Shown: positions 14,384 through 22,501 of the stretch, piece after piece
Position numbering within the stretch: the stretch's first letter is position 1
How the letters are laid out: each line of letters opens with the position of its first letter
Source of the DNA: an uncultured Bacilli bacterium
GTDB taxonomy: Bacteria > Bacillota_I > Bacilli_A > RF39 > UBA660
DNA: 28,509 bases
Direction: 5' to 3'
NCBI GenBank assembly: GCA_934096605.1
Contig: CAKOMI010000015.1
Span: forward strand, 1 to 28,509
Program-made: the position numbers and the translations under genes
Notes under the pieces: model-generated
What the model saw: only the letters and a program-made list of their open reading frames with translations
Databases searched by the model: none
What the model was told of the DNA's origin: nothing

Positions 14384-17300
14384 TTACTTACCTCCTAAAC
14401 TATCAGTAGAATCATCTTCTAAGGTGTCTCCAGGATATTCTAAATCATCTAAAGAATCAGAGTCAAACTCATCTTCTTCATCGCCATCAGAATAATCATC
14501 TTCTAAATCATCATTTAATTCTTCTGGCTCAGTTTCTTTTATCTCAGGAGTTACATCTATTTCATCAATTTTAATAATATCTTCTTTTTCTTCTTCTTTT
14601 TCTATTTCTTTTAAATCTAAGACTTCATCTTTATTGTTAATTATTTGAACATTTAGACCTAAGGCTTGGAATTCTTTAATTAATACTCTAAATGATTCAG
14701 GAACACCAGCTTGGTTAACAGTTTTACCTTTTACTAAAGCTTCATATACTTTAACACGACCAATAACATCATCAGATTTTATAGTAAGTATTTCTTGTAA
14801 GACATGAGCAGCACCATAAGCATATAATGCCCAAACTTCCATCTCACCGAAACGTTGACCACCAAATTGTGCTTTACCACCTAAAGGTTGTTGCGTAACT
14901 AAACTGTATGGACCAGTAGCACGAGCATGTAATTTATCATCAACCATGTGATGTAGTTTTACCATGTACATAACACCAACGTTAACACGGTTTTCGAAAG
15001 GTTCACCAGTACGACCATTGATAAGAGTTACTTTTCCATCTTCACTCATTCCGGCCTCAGCCATTTCTTCATGAATATCATCGATATTAGCGCCATCAAA
15101 TACTGGAGTGGCATAATGAACGCCTAATTTTTTACCAGCCATTCCTAAGTGAACTTCTAATATTTGACCAATGTTCATACGAGATGGAACACCTAATGGG
15201 TTTAACATGATATCAACTGGACGACCATCTGGTAAGTATGGCATATCTTCTTCTGGTAAGATTAGGGAAATAACACCTTTGTTACCATGACGACCACTCA
15301 TTTTGTCACCAACTTGGATTTTACGTTTTTGAATAATATAAACACGAATTATTTTGAAAACACCAGCAGGTAATTCATCACTATTTTCTTTAGTATAGAC
15401 TTTAACGTCATGAACGATACCAGCGGCACCATGTTCTACTTTTAATGATGTATCTCTTACTTCACGTGTTTTTTCACCGAAAATAGCATGTAATAATTTT
15501 TCTTCACTAGTAAGTTCTTGAACACCTTTTGGTGTAACTTTACCAACTAGGATATCGCCTTCTTTAACTTCGGTACCAATTCTTACAATACCAGAAGAAT
15601 CTAAGTTTTTACGAGCTTCTTCACCAACATTTGGAATATCACGAGTTATTTCTTCAGGTCCAAGTTTAGTATCACGACATTCAATTTCATACATAGCAAT
15701 ATGTAGTGATGTATAAGCATCATCTTTAACTAGTCTTTCATTTAATATTACCGCATCTTCATAGTTATAACCATTATAAGTCATGAAAGCAACAGTCATG
15801 TTTTTACCAAGAGCAAGTTCACCATGATCGGTACTTGGTCCATCGGCAATAACTTGGTCTTTAGCTACTTTATCACCAGCATGTACTAAAGGTATATGAT
15901 TTGTACAAGCACCAGCATTGTTAGCCTCAAATGTAGCAAGATAATAAGTATCTTTACCACCAACAGTTTTAACAATAATTTTTTTAGAATCGGCATATTC
16001 TACAACACCATCTGCTTTAGCAAGAATAGTACTACCAGAATATTTAGCCGCTACACATTCAACACCAGTACCAACGATAGGTGCTTCAGTTTGTAAAAGA
16101 GGTACGGCTTGACGTTGCATGTTTGAACCCATAAGTGTTCTGTGAACGTCATCGTAGTTTAAGAATGGGATACAACTTGTTGTTATTGATACAACTTGGC
16201 TTGGCGATACGTCAACAAAGTTAACTTTATCTTTAGAAACCATTAAGTTGTCACCGTTATAACGTACGATAACTTCGTCTTCAACAATATGATTATCATC
16301 ATCTAGTTTAATATTAGCCTCAGAAATATAATAATCGGTTTCTTCATCAGCAGTTAAGTAATGAACGTCATCCATTTGAACTTGACCTGCAACTACACGA
16401 CGGTAAGGAGTCATAATAAAGCCATATTCATTTACTTTAGCATAACCAGAAAGTGAAGTAATAAGACCGATATTTTGACCTTCTGGACTTTCTACTGGAC
16501 AAAGTCTTCCGTAGTGGCTTGCATTGACGTCACGAACGTCCATACCAGCACGATCTCTTGATAGACCGCCAGGTCCTAAAGAAGATAAACGTCTTTTATC
16601 AGTAAGTTCAGCAATTGGGTTAATTTGATCCATGAACTTTGATAATTGGGAACTACCAAAGAATTCTTTTAAAACAGCAGTAACAGGACGAATGTTAATT
16701 AAAGATTTTGGTGTAATATCTTCTGTTTCTTGTGTAGTCATTCTTTCTCTAATAACTCTTTCCATACGGCTCATACCTACTTGGAATTGTTTTTGAATTA
16801 ATTCCCCTACTTGACGAACACGACGGTTTCCTAAGTTATCTATTTCATCAGTATTACCAATACCTAATTGTAGGTCTAAGTAATAGTTAATTGAAGCATA
16901 GATATCGGGAATAGTAAGTCTTTTTTCAGTCGTTGTTTCAAGAACACCAATAATAGGTACTACTTTATCAGGATTAGTTTTATCAAATACTTTAATTTCT
17001 TGAACCTCATTATATTGGTCTAATTCTTCATGAATTAACACTTTTTTAGTACCAAAACCACTCGTAATAGCAGGTTTAATATTATCTAAAACTTCTTTAG
17101 TAACTAAAGTATTTGCAGACGCTACAACATTACCTTCACTATCTTTAATATCTTCTGCTAATGTACAACCTACTAGTCTTTCACAAACATTTAATTTACG
17201 ATTAAATTTATAACGACCAACTTTAGCTAAGTCATAACGGAAATGATCGAAAAAACGAATAATCAATTGGTTTTTAGCAGAATCAAGTGTGGCTGGTTCA

Positions 17301-18028
17301 CCTGGACGCAATTTTTCAAATATTTCAATTAATGCTTCATCAGTATTTTTAGTATTATCTTTTTCAAATGTATTTAAAAGATAATCATTTTCTCCGAATA
17401 AAGAAACAATTTCTTCGTTACTAGATAACCCAAGGGCTCTTAGGAAAGTCGTAACAGGGACTTTTCTTGTTCTATCAATACGAACATAAACAATATCTCT
17501 TGCATCAGTTTCAAATTCAAGCCATGTACCACGATTTGGAATCATTTCACCACTTATAACACGGCGGCCATTTTTATCTACCTCACGTTTAAAGTAAACA
17601 CTTGGACTACGTACTAATTGAGAAATAATAACACGCTCAGCACCATTTATGATAAATGTACCAGCCTCAGTCATTAAAGGCATATCCCCTAGGAATATTT
17701 CTTGTTCTTTGACCTCTCCAGTTTCATGAATGAATACACGTGCTTCAACCTTAAGTGGTGCAGCGTAGTTAACCATTCTTTCTTTTGCTTCTTTTACAGA
17801 ATATCTAGGCTTGTCAAAAGAATAATCACCAAAATCAACAGTAACATTACCTGTAAAACTTTCAACTGGAAATAATTCATCAAATACCTCACGAATACCA
17901 GTCTCTAAAAACTCTTGGTAACTTTTCTTTTGGATTTCTAGTAAATCCTGTAGTTCCATCGTATTTTTACTTTTGGAGAAACTCCTACGAGTTCTATAAT
18001 CTCCACATTTTTTTAATTTGTAAGCCAT
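14384..18028 (-). CDS. rpoB: DNA-directed RNA polymerase subunit beta
   Basis: 1214 residues, the catalytic partner of beta'. Clear family segments are the N-terminal LQDLLEIQKKSYQEFL, the rifampicin region GSSQLSKFMDQINPIAELTDKRRLSSLGPGGL, GRLCPVESPEGQNIGL, DKMSGRHGNKGVIS and the C-terminal KAQFGGQRFGEMEVWAL. In E. coli numbering the rifampicin pocket has Lys at 513 (usually Gln; residue 464 here) and Asp at 526 (usually His; residue 477 here). Both are classic resistance positions. The last about 70 residues form an acidic tail. ATG at 18028 follows a GGGGTG site. A strong promoter overlaps the end of the upstream methyltransferase gene. rplJ and rplL do not lie directly upstream, unlike in Bacillus. 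Confidence 0.98.
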   Translation of the reverse strand: MAYKLKKCGDYRTRRSFSKSKNTMELQDLLEIQKKSYQEFLETGIREVFDELFPVESFTGNVTVDFGDYSFDKPRYSVKEAKERMVNYAAPLKVEARVFIHETGEVKEQEIFLGDMPLMTEAGTFIINGAERVIISQLVRSPSVYFKREVDKNGRRVISGEMIPNRGTWLEFETDARDIVYVRIDRTRKVPVTTFLRALGLSSNEEIVSLFGENDYLLNTFEKDNTKNTDEALIEIFEKLRPGEPATLDSAKNQLIIRFFDHFRYDLAKVGRYKFNRKLNVCERLVGCTLAEDIKDSEGNVVASANTLVTKEVLDNIKPAITSGFGTKKVLIHEELDQYNEVQEIKVFDKTNPDKVVPIIGVLETTTEKRLTIPDIYASINYYLDLQLGIGNTDEIDNLGNRRVRQVGELIQKQFQVGMSRMERVIRERMTTQETEDITPKSLINIRPVTAVLKEFFGSSQLSKFMDQINPIAELTDKRRLSSLGPGGLSRDRAGMDVRDVNASHYGRLCPVESPEGQNIGLITSLSGYAKVNEYGFIMTPYRRVVAGQVQMDDVHYLTADEETDYYISEANIKLDDDNHIVEDEVIVRYNGDNLMVSKDKVNFVDVSPSQVVSITTSCIPFLNYDDVHRTLMGSNMQRQAVPLLQTEAPIVGTGVECVAAKYSGSTILAKADGVVEYADSKKIIVKTVGGKDTYYLATFEANNAGACTNHIPLVHAGDKVAKDQVIADGPSTDHGELALGKNMTVAFMTYNGYNYEDAVILNERLVKDDAYTSLHIAMYEIECRDTKLGPEEITRDIPNVGEEARKNLDSSGIVRIGTEVKEGDILVGKVTPKGVQELTSEEKLLHAIFGEKTREVRDTSLKVEHGAAGIVHDVKVYTKENSDELPAGVFKIIRVYIIQKRKIQVGDKMSGRHGNKGVISLILPEEDMPYLPDGRPVDIMLNPLGVPSRMNIGQILEVHLGMAGKKLGVHYATPVFDGANIDDIHEEMAEAGMSEDGKVTLINGRTGEPFENRVNVGVMYMVKLHHMVDDKLHARATGPYSLVTQQPLGGKAQFGGQRFGEMEVWALYAYGAAHVLQEILTIKSDDVIGRVKVYEALVKGKTVNQAGVPESFRVLIKEFQALGLNVQIINNKDEVLDLKEIEKEEEKEDIIKIDEIDVTPEIKETEPEELNDDLEDDYSDGDEEDEFDSDSLDDLEYPGDTLEDDSTDSLGGK

Positions 18029-18100
18029 GATTTCACCCCATCTAACAATAATTTTTTCAAAATATCAAAACGTTCAAAAATAACACGTCACCAATTTACA

Positions 18101-18129
18101 ATTCTATCAGTAAACAACTTTAGTGTCAA
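18101..18129 (-). promoter_or_regulatory. rpoBC promoter
   Basis: Minus-strand consensus TTGACA (18129-18124), 17-base spacer, TAGAAT (18106-18101). The -35 overlaps the stop codon of the methyltransferase gene. The leader to the rpoB start is about 65 bases; I see no attenuator in it. Confidence 0.75.
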
Positions 18130-18716
18130 TAAATTTTTGCACGAAAAACATAAAATCCTTTATCTTTTAAAACCACCTCAATATTATATATATCACTTAA
18201 GGATTTAGCCATACTTTTGGCGCCTTGATCCTTATGAATAACGAACCATAAATCTCCATCTTTATTTAGATGCTCTTTGGCACCAACAAGGATACTCTTT
18301 ACTACTTCTTTACCCGCCCTAATGGGTGGATTGGTAACAATTAAATCATATGTACCAGTAACATTTTCATATATATTACTTTCTATTTGCTCCCCACTCA
18401 CTTTATTTTCTTTAATATTTCTTTCACATAAGTGCAGGGCTCTTTTGTTAACATCCGTCATAGTAACATGTGCATCATAAGTTTTAGATAAAACAATACC
18501 TAAAAAGCCATAGCCACACCCAACATCTAAAATAGAACTTGCTGTATCTCTATTTTTTTGTATTCCCTCTAATAAAAGTCTACTTCCATAATCAATCTTA
18601 TCTTTAGAAAAAACGCCTAAATCACTAAAAAAAGTGAAAACATGCCCCTTGTTTTCAAACTTAATCGTGCGAACTTCGCTTTTTAATCGACTATTGTTTG
18701 TAAAATAATGTTCCAA
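18126..18716 (-). CDS. ybxB: YbxB/RsmC-type class I SAM-dependent methyltransferase
   Basis: 196 residues. The S-adenosylmethionine-binding motif LDVGCGYGFLGIVL lies at about residues 63-76, and NPPIRAG at about 129-135 is the NPP(Y/I) motif of N-methyltransferases. The N-terminus MEHYFTNN and FTFFSDLGVFSKDKIDYGSRLLLE match B. subtilis YbxB as I remember it. That gene also lies directly before rpoB, so both sequence and position support the call. RsmC methylates a guanine in 16S rRNA; for YbxB I treat the RNA substrate as probable, not proven. The start is TTG at 18716 with GGTGAT a few bases upstream; no ATG is available in this frame. Its promoter begins inside the terminator of the previous operon. 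Confidence 0.9.
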   Translation of the reverse strand: MEHYFTNNSRLKSEVRTIKFENKGHVFTFFSDLGVFSKDKIDYGSRLLLEGIQKNRDTASSILDVGCGYGFLGIVLSKTYDAHVTMTDVNKRALHLCERNIKENKVSGEQIESNIYENVTGTYDLIVTNPPIRAGKEVVKSILVGAKEHLNKDGDLWFVIHKDQGAKSMAKSLSDIYNIEVVLKDKGFYVFRAKIY

Positions 18717-18757
18717 AAAATCACCATGGCCTTTTTTTAAGTAACAACTTAATATTC

Positions 18758-18786
18758 ATTTTAATGAAAAAAAGAGCCCTTGTCAA
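18758..18786 (-). promoter_or_regulatory. ybxB promoter inside a terminator
   Basis: Minus-strand consensus TTGACA (18786-18781), 17-base spacer, TAAAAT (18763-18758). The -35 box forms the loop and inner stem of the upstream terminator, and the U-run is the spacer. Confidence 0.7.
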
Positions 18787-18792
18787 GAGCCC
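18767..18792 (-). terminator. Rho-independent terminator of the AAA+ operon
   Basis: GGGCTCTT (18792-18785) pairs with AAGGGCTC (18781-18774), including G-U pairs, over a GAC loop, then seven U's. It looks like a direct repeat of GAGCCCT but folds as a hairpin. It separates the AAA+ operon from ybxB. Confidence 0.8.
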
Positions 18793-18837
18793 TTACGCAT
18801 TTTTTACATAAAAATCCATCATAATAAACATATATTT

Positions 18838-19230
18838 TTAAATTCGTACAACTAGGGAAAATATTTCGCAGTTTATTTTTTCTTTATTAATTTCATTAGC
18901 CGTAACAATTATTATACAATTTTCAGGAAGAGTAAATGTTGATATCTTTCTATATTCTAATAATTCACAAAATTTTAATTGTTCTTCTTTCGATATCATA
19001 TCAATTTTATCAATTACTAATATTTTACTTTTATTTTCTCCCAATATTTCAGCAAGCCAAAGTGGCGGCTTAAAAATCATCCCTTCATAATGGCCATTCA
19101 ACTCTAGTGAATCAATATTAGCTGGTAACACTATAGCATTTTCAAAATCTTGTCCGGAAAGAAAATCAATTAATATAGGAGCAACATTAGCTTTAAGATA
19201 TGATAGAAACATTTCTTTTCTCTGCATCAT
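18838..19230 (-). CDS. Small AAA-like protein without Walker A, partner of the AAA+ ATPase
   Basis: 130 residues. The middle reads KILVIDKID (Walker-B-like, with Lys where the catalytic Glu would be), then a helix with LKFCELLEYRKISTFTLPENCIIIVTANEI, which has the strand and Asn of a sensor-1 segment. No GxxxxGK loop precedes it, so it should not bind ATP in the usual way. It may be a stripped AAA domain that completes a ring or adapts a substrate. Its ATG at 19230 overlaps the TGA of the upstream ATPase gene (ATGA), so translation is coupled and the two probably act together. It is the last gene of its operon and is followed by a strong terminator. It could also be a decayed remnant of a full ATPase, but the tight coupling argues for use. 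Confidence 0.7.
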   Translation of the reverse strand: MMQRKEMFLSYLKANVAPILIDFLSGQDFENAIVLPANIDSLELNGHYEGMIFKPPLWLAEILGENKSKILVIDKIDMISKEEQLKFCELLEYRKISTFTLPENCIIIVTANEINKEKINCEIFSLVVRI

Positions 19231-20324
19231 TTTCTTTTTCTTACCATTTTCCCTGATTTTTCATTAAGCTTTTTTAATCTATTTTGATCATCTTGAGCCC
19301 ACAAAGCTTCAAAAAGTTCTTCAAACTCTACTCCTAGATTAGCAACAAAAGCTCTAACTATATCTAAATTATCCTCATCAACTTTAGATAAACACATAGT
19401 TGTTGCATACTTTTCGTCTTTACTTAATGCTTGAATATCTAAATCTGTGTAGTTATTATTTATTACATTTTCTAAAGTTATTACTGGCATGTTATAAAAA
19501 TCAATAAATTCTTTTGTTAATCTAGGACCTACCAATGTCCAAAGCATTTCTGGATTGCCCGTTTTATATAGTAGTTTTGAAGCCATTTCCCATTTTCTTG
19601 GGTCAGCATTAGGAGCAACTCCATTATATGGACTTCTTAAAGCAAGTCCATTAGTACAAGCAATAAAAGAGTAAATAGCAAGGTGAATATGATTCTTTCT
19701 AGCCCATTTTAGCCATTCTTCTGTAGTAGTCTCAATATAAACATGAGCAAATTTTTCTAATAATAATTCTGGCATTTTGTTAGCCTCTAATGATGCTAAT
19801 GTATCATGTCCTGAAGCTACAATTCTAACATTTTCTGGTAATTTCCAAATACCATTTACACTTTTATCTGTAACAATATTTATTACTGCATCTTGAATGA
19901 TTTCTTTAGCACTTGTTAAACCATCAAAAAATACCACATGCAATTTATTAGGTTCACTTGTGCTTTTTTCTTTTATTTTCTTAAACCAAGTTGGTGGAAT
20001 ATTTATCATTTCTTTAGTTTGGTTATCATACACGCTTTTGCCATTTAAACTATTTAAAGTAGCATTACGAAGATGAACGATTTCACAATTAGAATCTATT
20101 TGTTTCACTCTTGCCGTTTTGCCTTCTGATGAATGTCCATGCAAAAATACAGGTATATCACATTCAATTGCTCTAGTTATTATTTCTTCATTGCTTACAG
20201 CTTTTAAATTAAAATTATAAGGATTTTCTACCTTTTTTATTGTCTCTGTTTCTGCAATATTTTCTTCATTTTCTTCAAATAATTTTTCAGGCAAATCCAA
20301 ACCCTGTATTAAAGCTGGAAGCAC
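19227..20324 (-). CDS. AAA+ ATPase (MoxR-like), probably the 3' part of a frameshifted gene
   Basis: 365 residues from GTG at 20324. Walker A GHSSEGKT (about residues 63-70) follows VFLHGHS; Walker B is VVFFDG (about 130-135); a sensor-1-like strand reads VRIVASGHD. This is the layout of MoxR-type AAA+ ATPases, which remodel partner proteins. The GTG start has no ribosome-binding site. The same frame is open upstream for another 35 codons, back to a TGA near 20438, and encodes plausible protein (KKGLCAGINFEILDKEQKKD and IKDYLDKYVLPA). One extra T at about 20431 would join it to the upstream gene as TKLLIAKKGLCAG, giving one protein of about 635 residues. I therefore read it as the ATPase half of a split gene. 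The deletion could be real, programmed or a sequencing error. Confidence 0.75.
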   Translation of the reverse strand: MLPALIQGLDLPEKLFEENEENIAETETIKKVENPYNFNLKAVSNEEIITRAIECDIPVFLHGHSSEGKTARVKQIDSNCEIVHLRNATLNSLNGKSVYDNQTKEMINIPPTWFKKIKEKSTSEPNKLHVVFFDGLTSAKEIIQDAVINIVTDKSVNGIWKLPENVRIVASGHDTLASLEANKMPELLLEKFAHVYIETTTEEWLKWARKNHIHLAIYSFIACTNGLALRSPYNGVAPNADPRKWEMASKLLYKTGNPEMLWTLVGPRLTKEFIDFYNMPVITLENVINNNYTDLDIQALSKDEKYATTMCLSKVDEDNLDIVRAFVANLGVEFEELFEALWAQDDQNRLKKLNEKSGKMVRKRK

Positions 20325-20428
20325 ATATTTATCAAGATAATCTTTAATTTTGGAGTTTTCAAAATCCTTTTTTTGCTCTTTATCTAAAATTTCAAAATTA
20401 ATACCAGCACATAAGCCCTTTTTAGCAA

Positions 20429-21133
20429 TTAAAGTTTTGTTTCTTCATCAATAAGCCATTTTACTGGTAAGACTTCTATCCAAACATAACGGCCTTTTTT
20501 ATATTCTTCTCCATTTGAAAGGATAGTGTAATTAAAGACACTCGTAGTTTCTTTCATTCTCACGCGAATATATTTTTTTCCTTGGTATTCATATTCTTCA
20601 TGCATAATAAGATTAGAGTTATCTTTATATTTATAGTAACTTACTAAATAAAGCGGAAACTTTTTACCAGTTTTAGGCATTCCTTTTTCAAACTCGTTTT
20701 CTAATGTTTCTTGTATATTGGCTTTAGCGGCAATTTGTGGAAATGTGCCAAACTCTATCTCGCCTACTCCATTATATCCCATCATCTTGTTGGCTGTTAT
20801 TTCAGAAAAGATACGAGAACATAACAATATGGGACGAATAGTAATATTAGTACTCACATTAAAATATCTTGATTTTTTTCCTTCTTGACTTACACCATAA
20901 ATTTCATTATTGTTTGCAATAGTTTGCGTCCAAAAAGGACATGTTCTAACTTTTACTTCTTTTTCTTCTTCAATACTATAATAATTATCATCAAAATAAT
21001 TACTATTTGTTATAACGCATAAATCCGTAGCTAAAGCTTTTGTCCCATATTTTCTAAAGACGTCCAATTGTTTTTCTTCATCACTGCCAAAAACTTGATC
21101 TACTGTTGGTAATGTTAACTCTAAATTTTTCAT
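20429..21133 (-). CDS. DUF6273-like recognition domain, 5' part of the frameshifted AAA+ gene
   Basis: 234 residues, no signal peptide or membrane segment. EIEFGTFPQIAAKANIQ, the YEYQGKKYIRVRM segment and a C-terminal YVWIEVLPVKWLIDEE resemble a domain I associate with DUF6273-type proteins of gut Firmicutes. In those I recall a continuation of the kind SKKGLxAGIxF, and exactly such a continuation lies in the next frame after this gene's stop codon. ATG at 21133 follows AGGAGG by eight bases, so translation should start well here and end at TAA (20431-20429). If the frame is restored the domain leads straight into the MoxR-like ATPase. That would suggest a recognition module on an ATP-driven machine; substrate and role are unknown. 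Confidence 0.7.
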   Translation of the reverse strand: MKNLELTLPTVDQVFGSDEEKQLDVFRKYGTKALATDLCVITNSNYFDDNYYSIEEEKEVKVRTCPFWTQTIANNNEIYGVSQEGKKSRYFNVSTNITIRPILLCSRIFSEITANKMMGYNGVGEIEFGTFPQIAAKANIQETLENEFEKGMPKTGKKFPLYLVSYYKYKDNSNLIMHEEYEYQGKKYIRVRMKETTSVFNYTILSNGEEYKKGRYVWIEVLPVKWLIDEETKL

Positions 21134-21199
21134 TTTATTTTCCTCCTTAATTAAATTTCTAATTTTAAAATATACATTTACTCTTAATAGATGACTTTT

Positions 21200-21228
21200 A
21201 TTTTAAAGGTATAATATACCCTTGTCAA
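21200..21228 (-). promoter_or_regulatory. Promoter of the AAA+ operon with palindromic operator
   Basis: Minus-strand consensus TTGACA (21228-21223), 17-base spacer, TAAAAT (21205-21200). The spacer holds the perfect 13-base palindrome GGTATAATATACC (21208-21220). A dimeric repressor bound there would block RNA polymerase, so the operon is probably regulated. The regulator is not identifiable here. Confidence 0.65.
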
Positions 21229-21282
21229 CAAAAATAATTTTATATCACTGAGAATATAATGTTCTACACAAATATAACAATG

Positions 21283-21308
21283 CAAAAAACAGCCCAATTA
21301 CGGACTGT
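21283..21308 (-). terminator. Rho-independent terminator of the M23 endopeptidase gene
   Basis: ACAGTCC (21308-21302) pairs with GGGCTGT (21295-21289), one G-U pair, over a six-base loop, then six U's. It lies just after the stop codon at 21315. Confidence 0.85.
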
Positions 21309-21314
21309 AGTTCT

Positions 21315-22082
21315 CTATCTAATTTCAATTGCATCAATAGACCTACCATATATACCTGCGTAGCCTTCGCTTGTATTGTCTACTTTATTTACAAAGGAAA
21401 GCCAACCACTACCCTTTAAATGAGCACGGTATCTAACACCATAAATTTGTACCCCATCAATATCATTACCAAGATTGCCAGCATAGTCACTGCGATTTGT
21501 TACCCAAGGAAGCCAAATACCCTTTTTCTTGTCATGAACTCGCATTTTATAGTTATCTAAATAAATGCCACCAATAGGATTACCAAAATTACCAGCATAA
21601 TCGCCATCACCTACTCTAACATTCGGTAACCACATTTTTTTAATATTATCATAAGCTTGATATGTTACGGTTTTATTTGGTAAGTCACTATTTAAATAAT
21701 TAGTTGGATTTATTAAATTATTATTTTCATCACGTAGTTCAAAATGCAAATGAACACCATAGGCATTACCAGAATTTCCCATCACACCAATCGTATCACC
21801 TTTTTTAATACTAGTCCCACTATTAACAAGAACAGTATCTAAATGGGCATATAACGTATAATAACCATTTTTATGTTTTACTTTAACAAAATTACCATAA
21901 CTTTCGTTACCAGTTGACCCGCGATTATTTTTTCTTCCTTTTTGAACTAGTATAACTAACCCATCACTATGGCATATTACAGTGTCTTTTTGATACCACT
22001 TTTTTACCACATCAACAGCTTTATGTCTATAACTATAAGGATTTGTAATTTGATTCTCACCCGTTTTTAAAATTCTACTCAT
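21315..22082 (-). CDS. M23 (LytM-type) endopeptidase with ChW-like wall-binding repeats, no signal peptide
   Basis: 255 residues. The zinc peptidase domain (about 12-130) has HKAVD (His20, Asp24), YAH (His80) and HLHFEL (His111, His113), the complete set of M23 metal and catalytic residues. Such enzymes cut peptide cross-bridges in peptidoglycan. After it come about three repeats (about 150-255) of the kind YRxHxKGxGWLxxV...YAGxxGxxIDxIxI, close to the clostridial hydrophobic (ChW) wall-binding repeats. I see no signal peptide or membrane segment, which is the organisation of a phage-type endolysin or of an enzyme released by lysis or a dedicated exporter. ATG at 22082 follows AAAGGTGAG. An in-frame start 13 codons earlier would overlap that site. 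It is 80 bases after rpoZ and may be co-transcribed. No holin or other phage genes are seen. Confidence 0.88.
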   Translation of the reverse strand: MSRILKTGENQITNPYSYRHKAVDVVKKWYQKDTVICHSDGLVILVQKGRKNNRGSTGNESYGNFVKVKHKNGYYTLYAHLDTVLVNSGTSIKKGDTIGVMGNSGNAYGVHLHFELRDENNNLINPTNYLNSDLPNKTVTYQAYDNIKKMWLPNVRVGDGDYAGNFGNPIGGIYLDNYKMRVHDKKKGIWLPWVTNRSDYAGNLGNDIDGVQIYGVRYRAHLKGSGWLSFVNKVDNTSEGYAGIYGRSIDAIEIR

Positions 22083-22162
22083 AATCTCACCTTTCTTAAG
22101 GTAGTTTATGAAAAAAAGCAAATATTGACTGGACTAAAAACTAATTTTTAAGACAAAAAAAC

Positions 22163-22375
22163 TTATTTTCTGTCATTTTTATCTATAACAGTAATAAGTC
22201 CTTTTTCTAACTCTTCTAATGCTCTACCTATAGTTCTCTTATTATGATATTCATTTTCAGCCATTTGATAATGATTATTTTCAAGCATTTGTTTACTTCT
22301 AATTGAAGCAACATGAACAAGTTTATATTTAGAGTCTACTATGGTTAGTAGCTTATCAATAGAAGGATATAACAT
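22163..22375 (-). CDS. rpoZ: DNA-directed RNA polymerase omega subunit
   Basis: 70 residues matching Bacillus omega: MLYPSIDKLLTIVDSKYKLV at the start, ASIRSKQM in the middle and the end RTIGRALEELEKGLITV. Omega helps fold and hold beta'. ATG at 22375 follows AAGGGACG. In Bacillus rpoZ lies with gmk, coaBC and priA; none of these is near, so the gene has moved, and it now lies within a few kilobases of rpoBC without being part of that operon. It lies between the lipoprotein gene (89 bases upstream) and the endopeptidase gene. Confidence 0.9.
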   Translation of the reverse strand: MLYPSIDKLLTIVDSKYKLVHVASIRSKQMLENNHYQMAENEYHNKRTIGRALEELEKGLITVIDKNDRK

Positions 22376-22450
22376 ATTATCACGTCCCTTACAATAATAT
22401 AATACTAAAAAGAAAACATTTCATACAACAAGAACTAACTTAATTGACAA

Positions 22451-22501
22451 TACTTTGACAATTTTTAGGATAAAAGTTTCTTACTTTGACTATTTTTAGG
22501 A
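22451..22501. repeat. Pair of 19-20-base direct repeats at the lipoprotein stop codon
   Basis: ACTTTGACAATTTTTAGGA (22452-22470) recurs with one change at 22483-22501. The repeats lie 31 bases apart and straddle the stop codon of the lipoprotein gene, in different reading frames. A small local duplication is the simplest reading. Confidence 0.6.

Noticed and set aside
15896..16096. Short open frames on the strand opposite rpoB and other core genes
   Set aside because: They are complements of strongly conserved coding sequence and lack start signals.
18774..18792. GAGCCCT direct repeat
   Set aside because: The two copies are the arms of a terminator hairpin with G-U pairs and not an independent repeat element.
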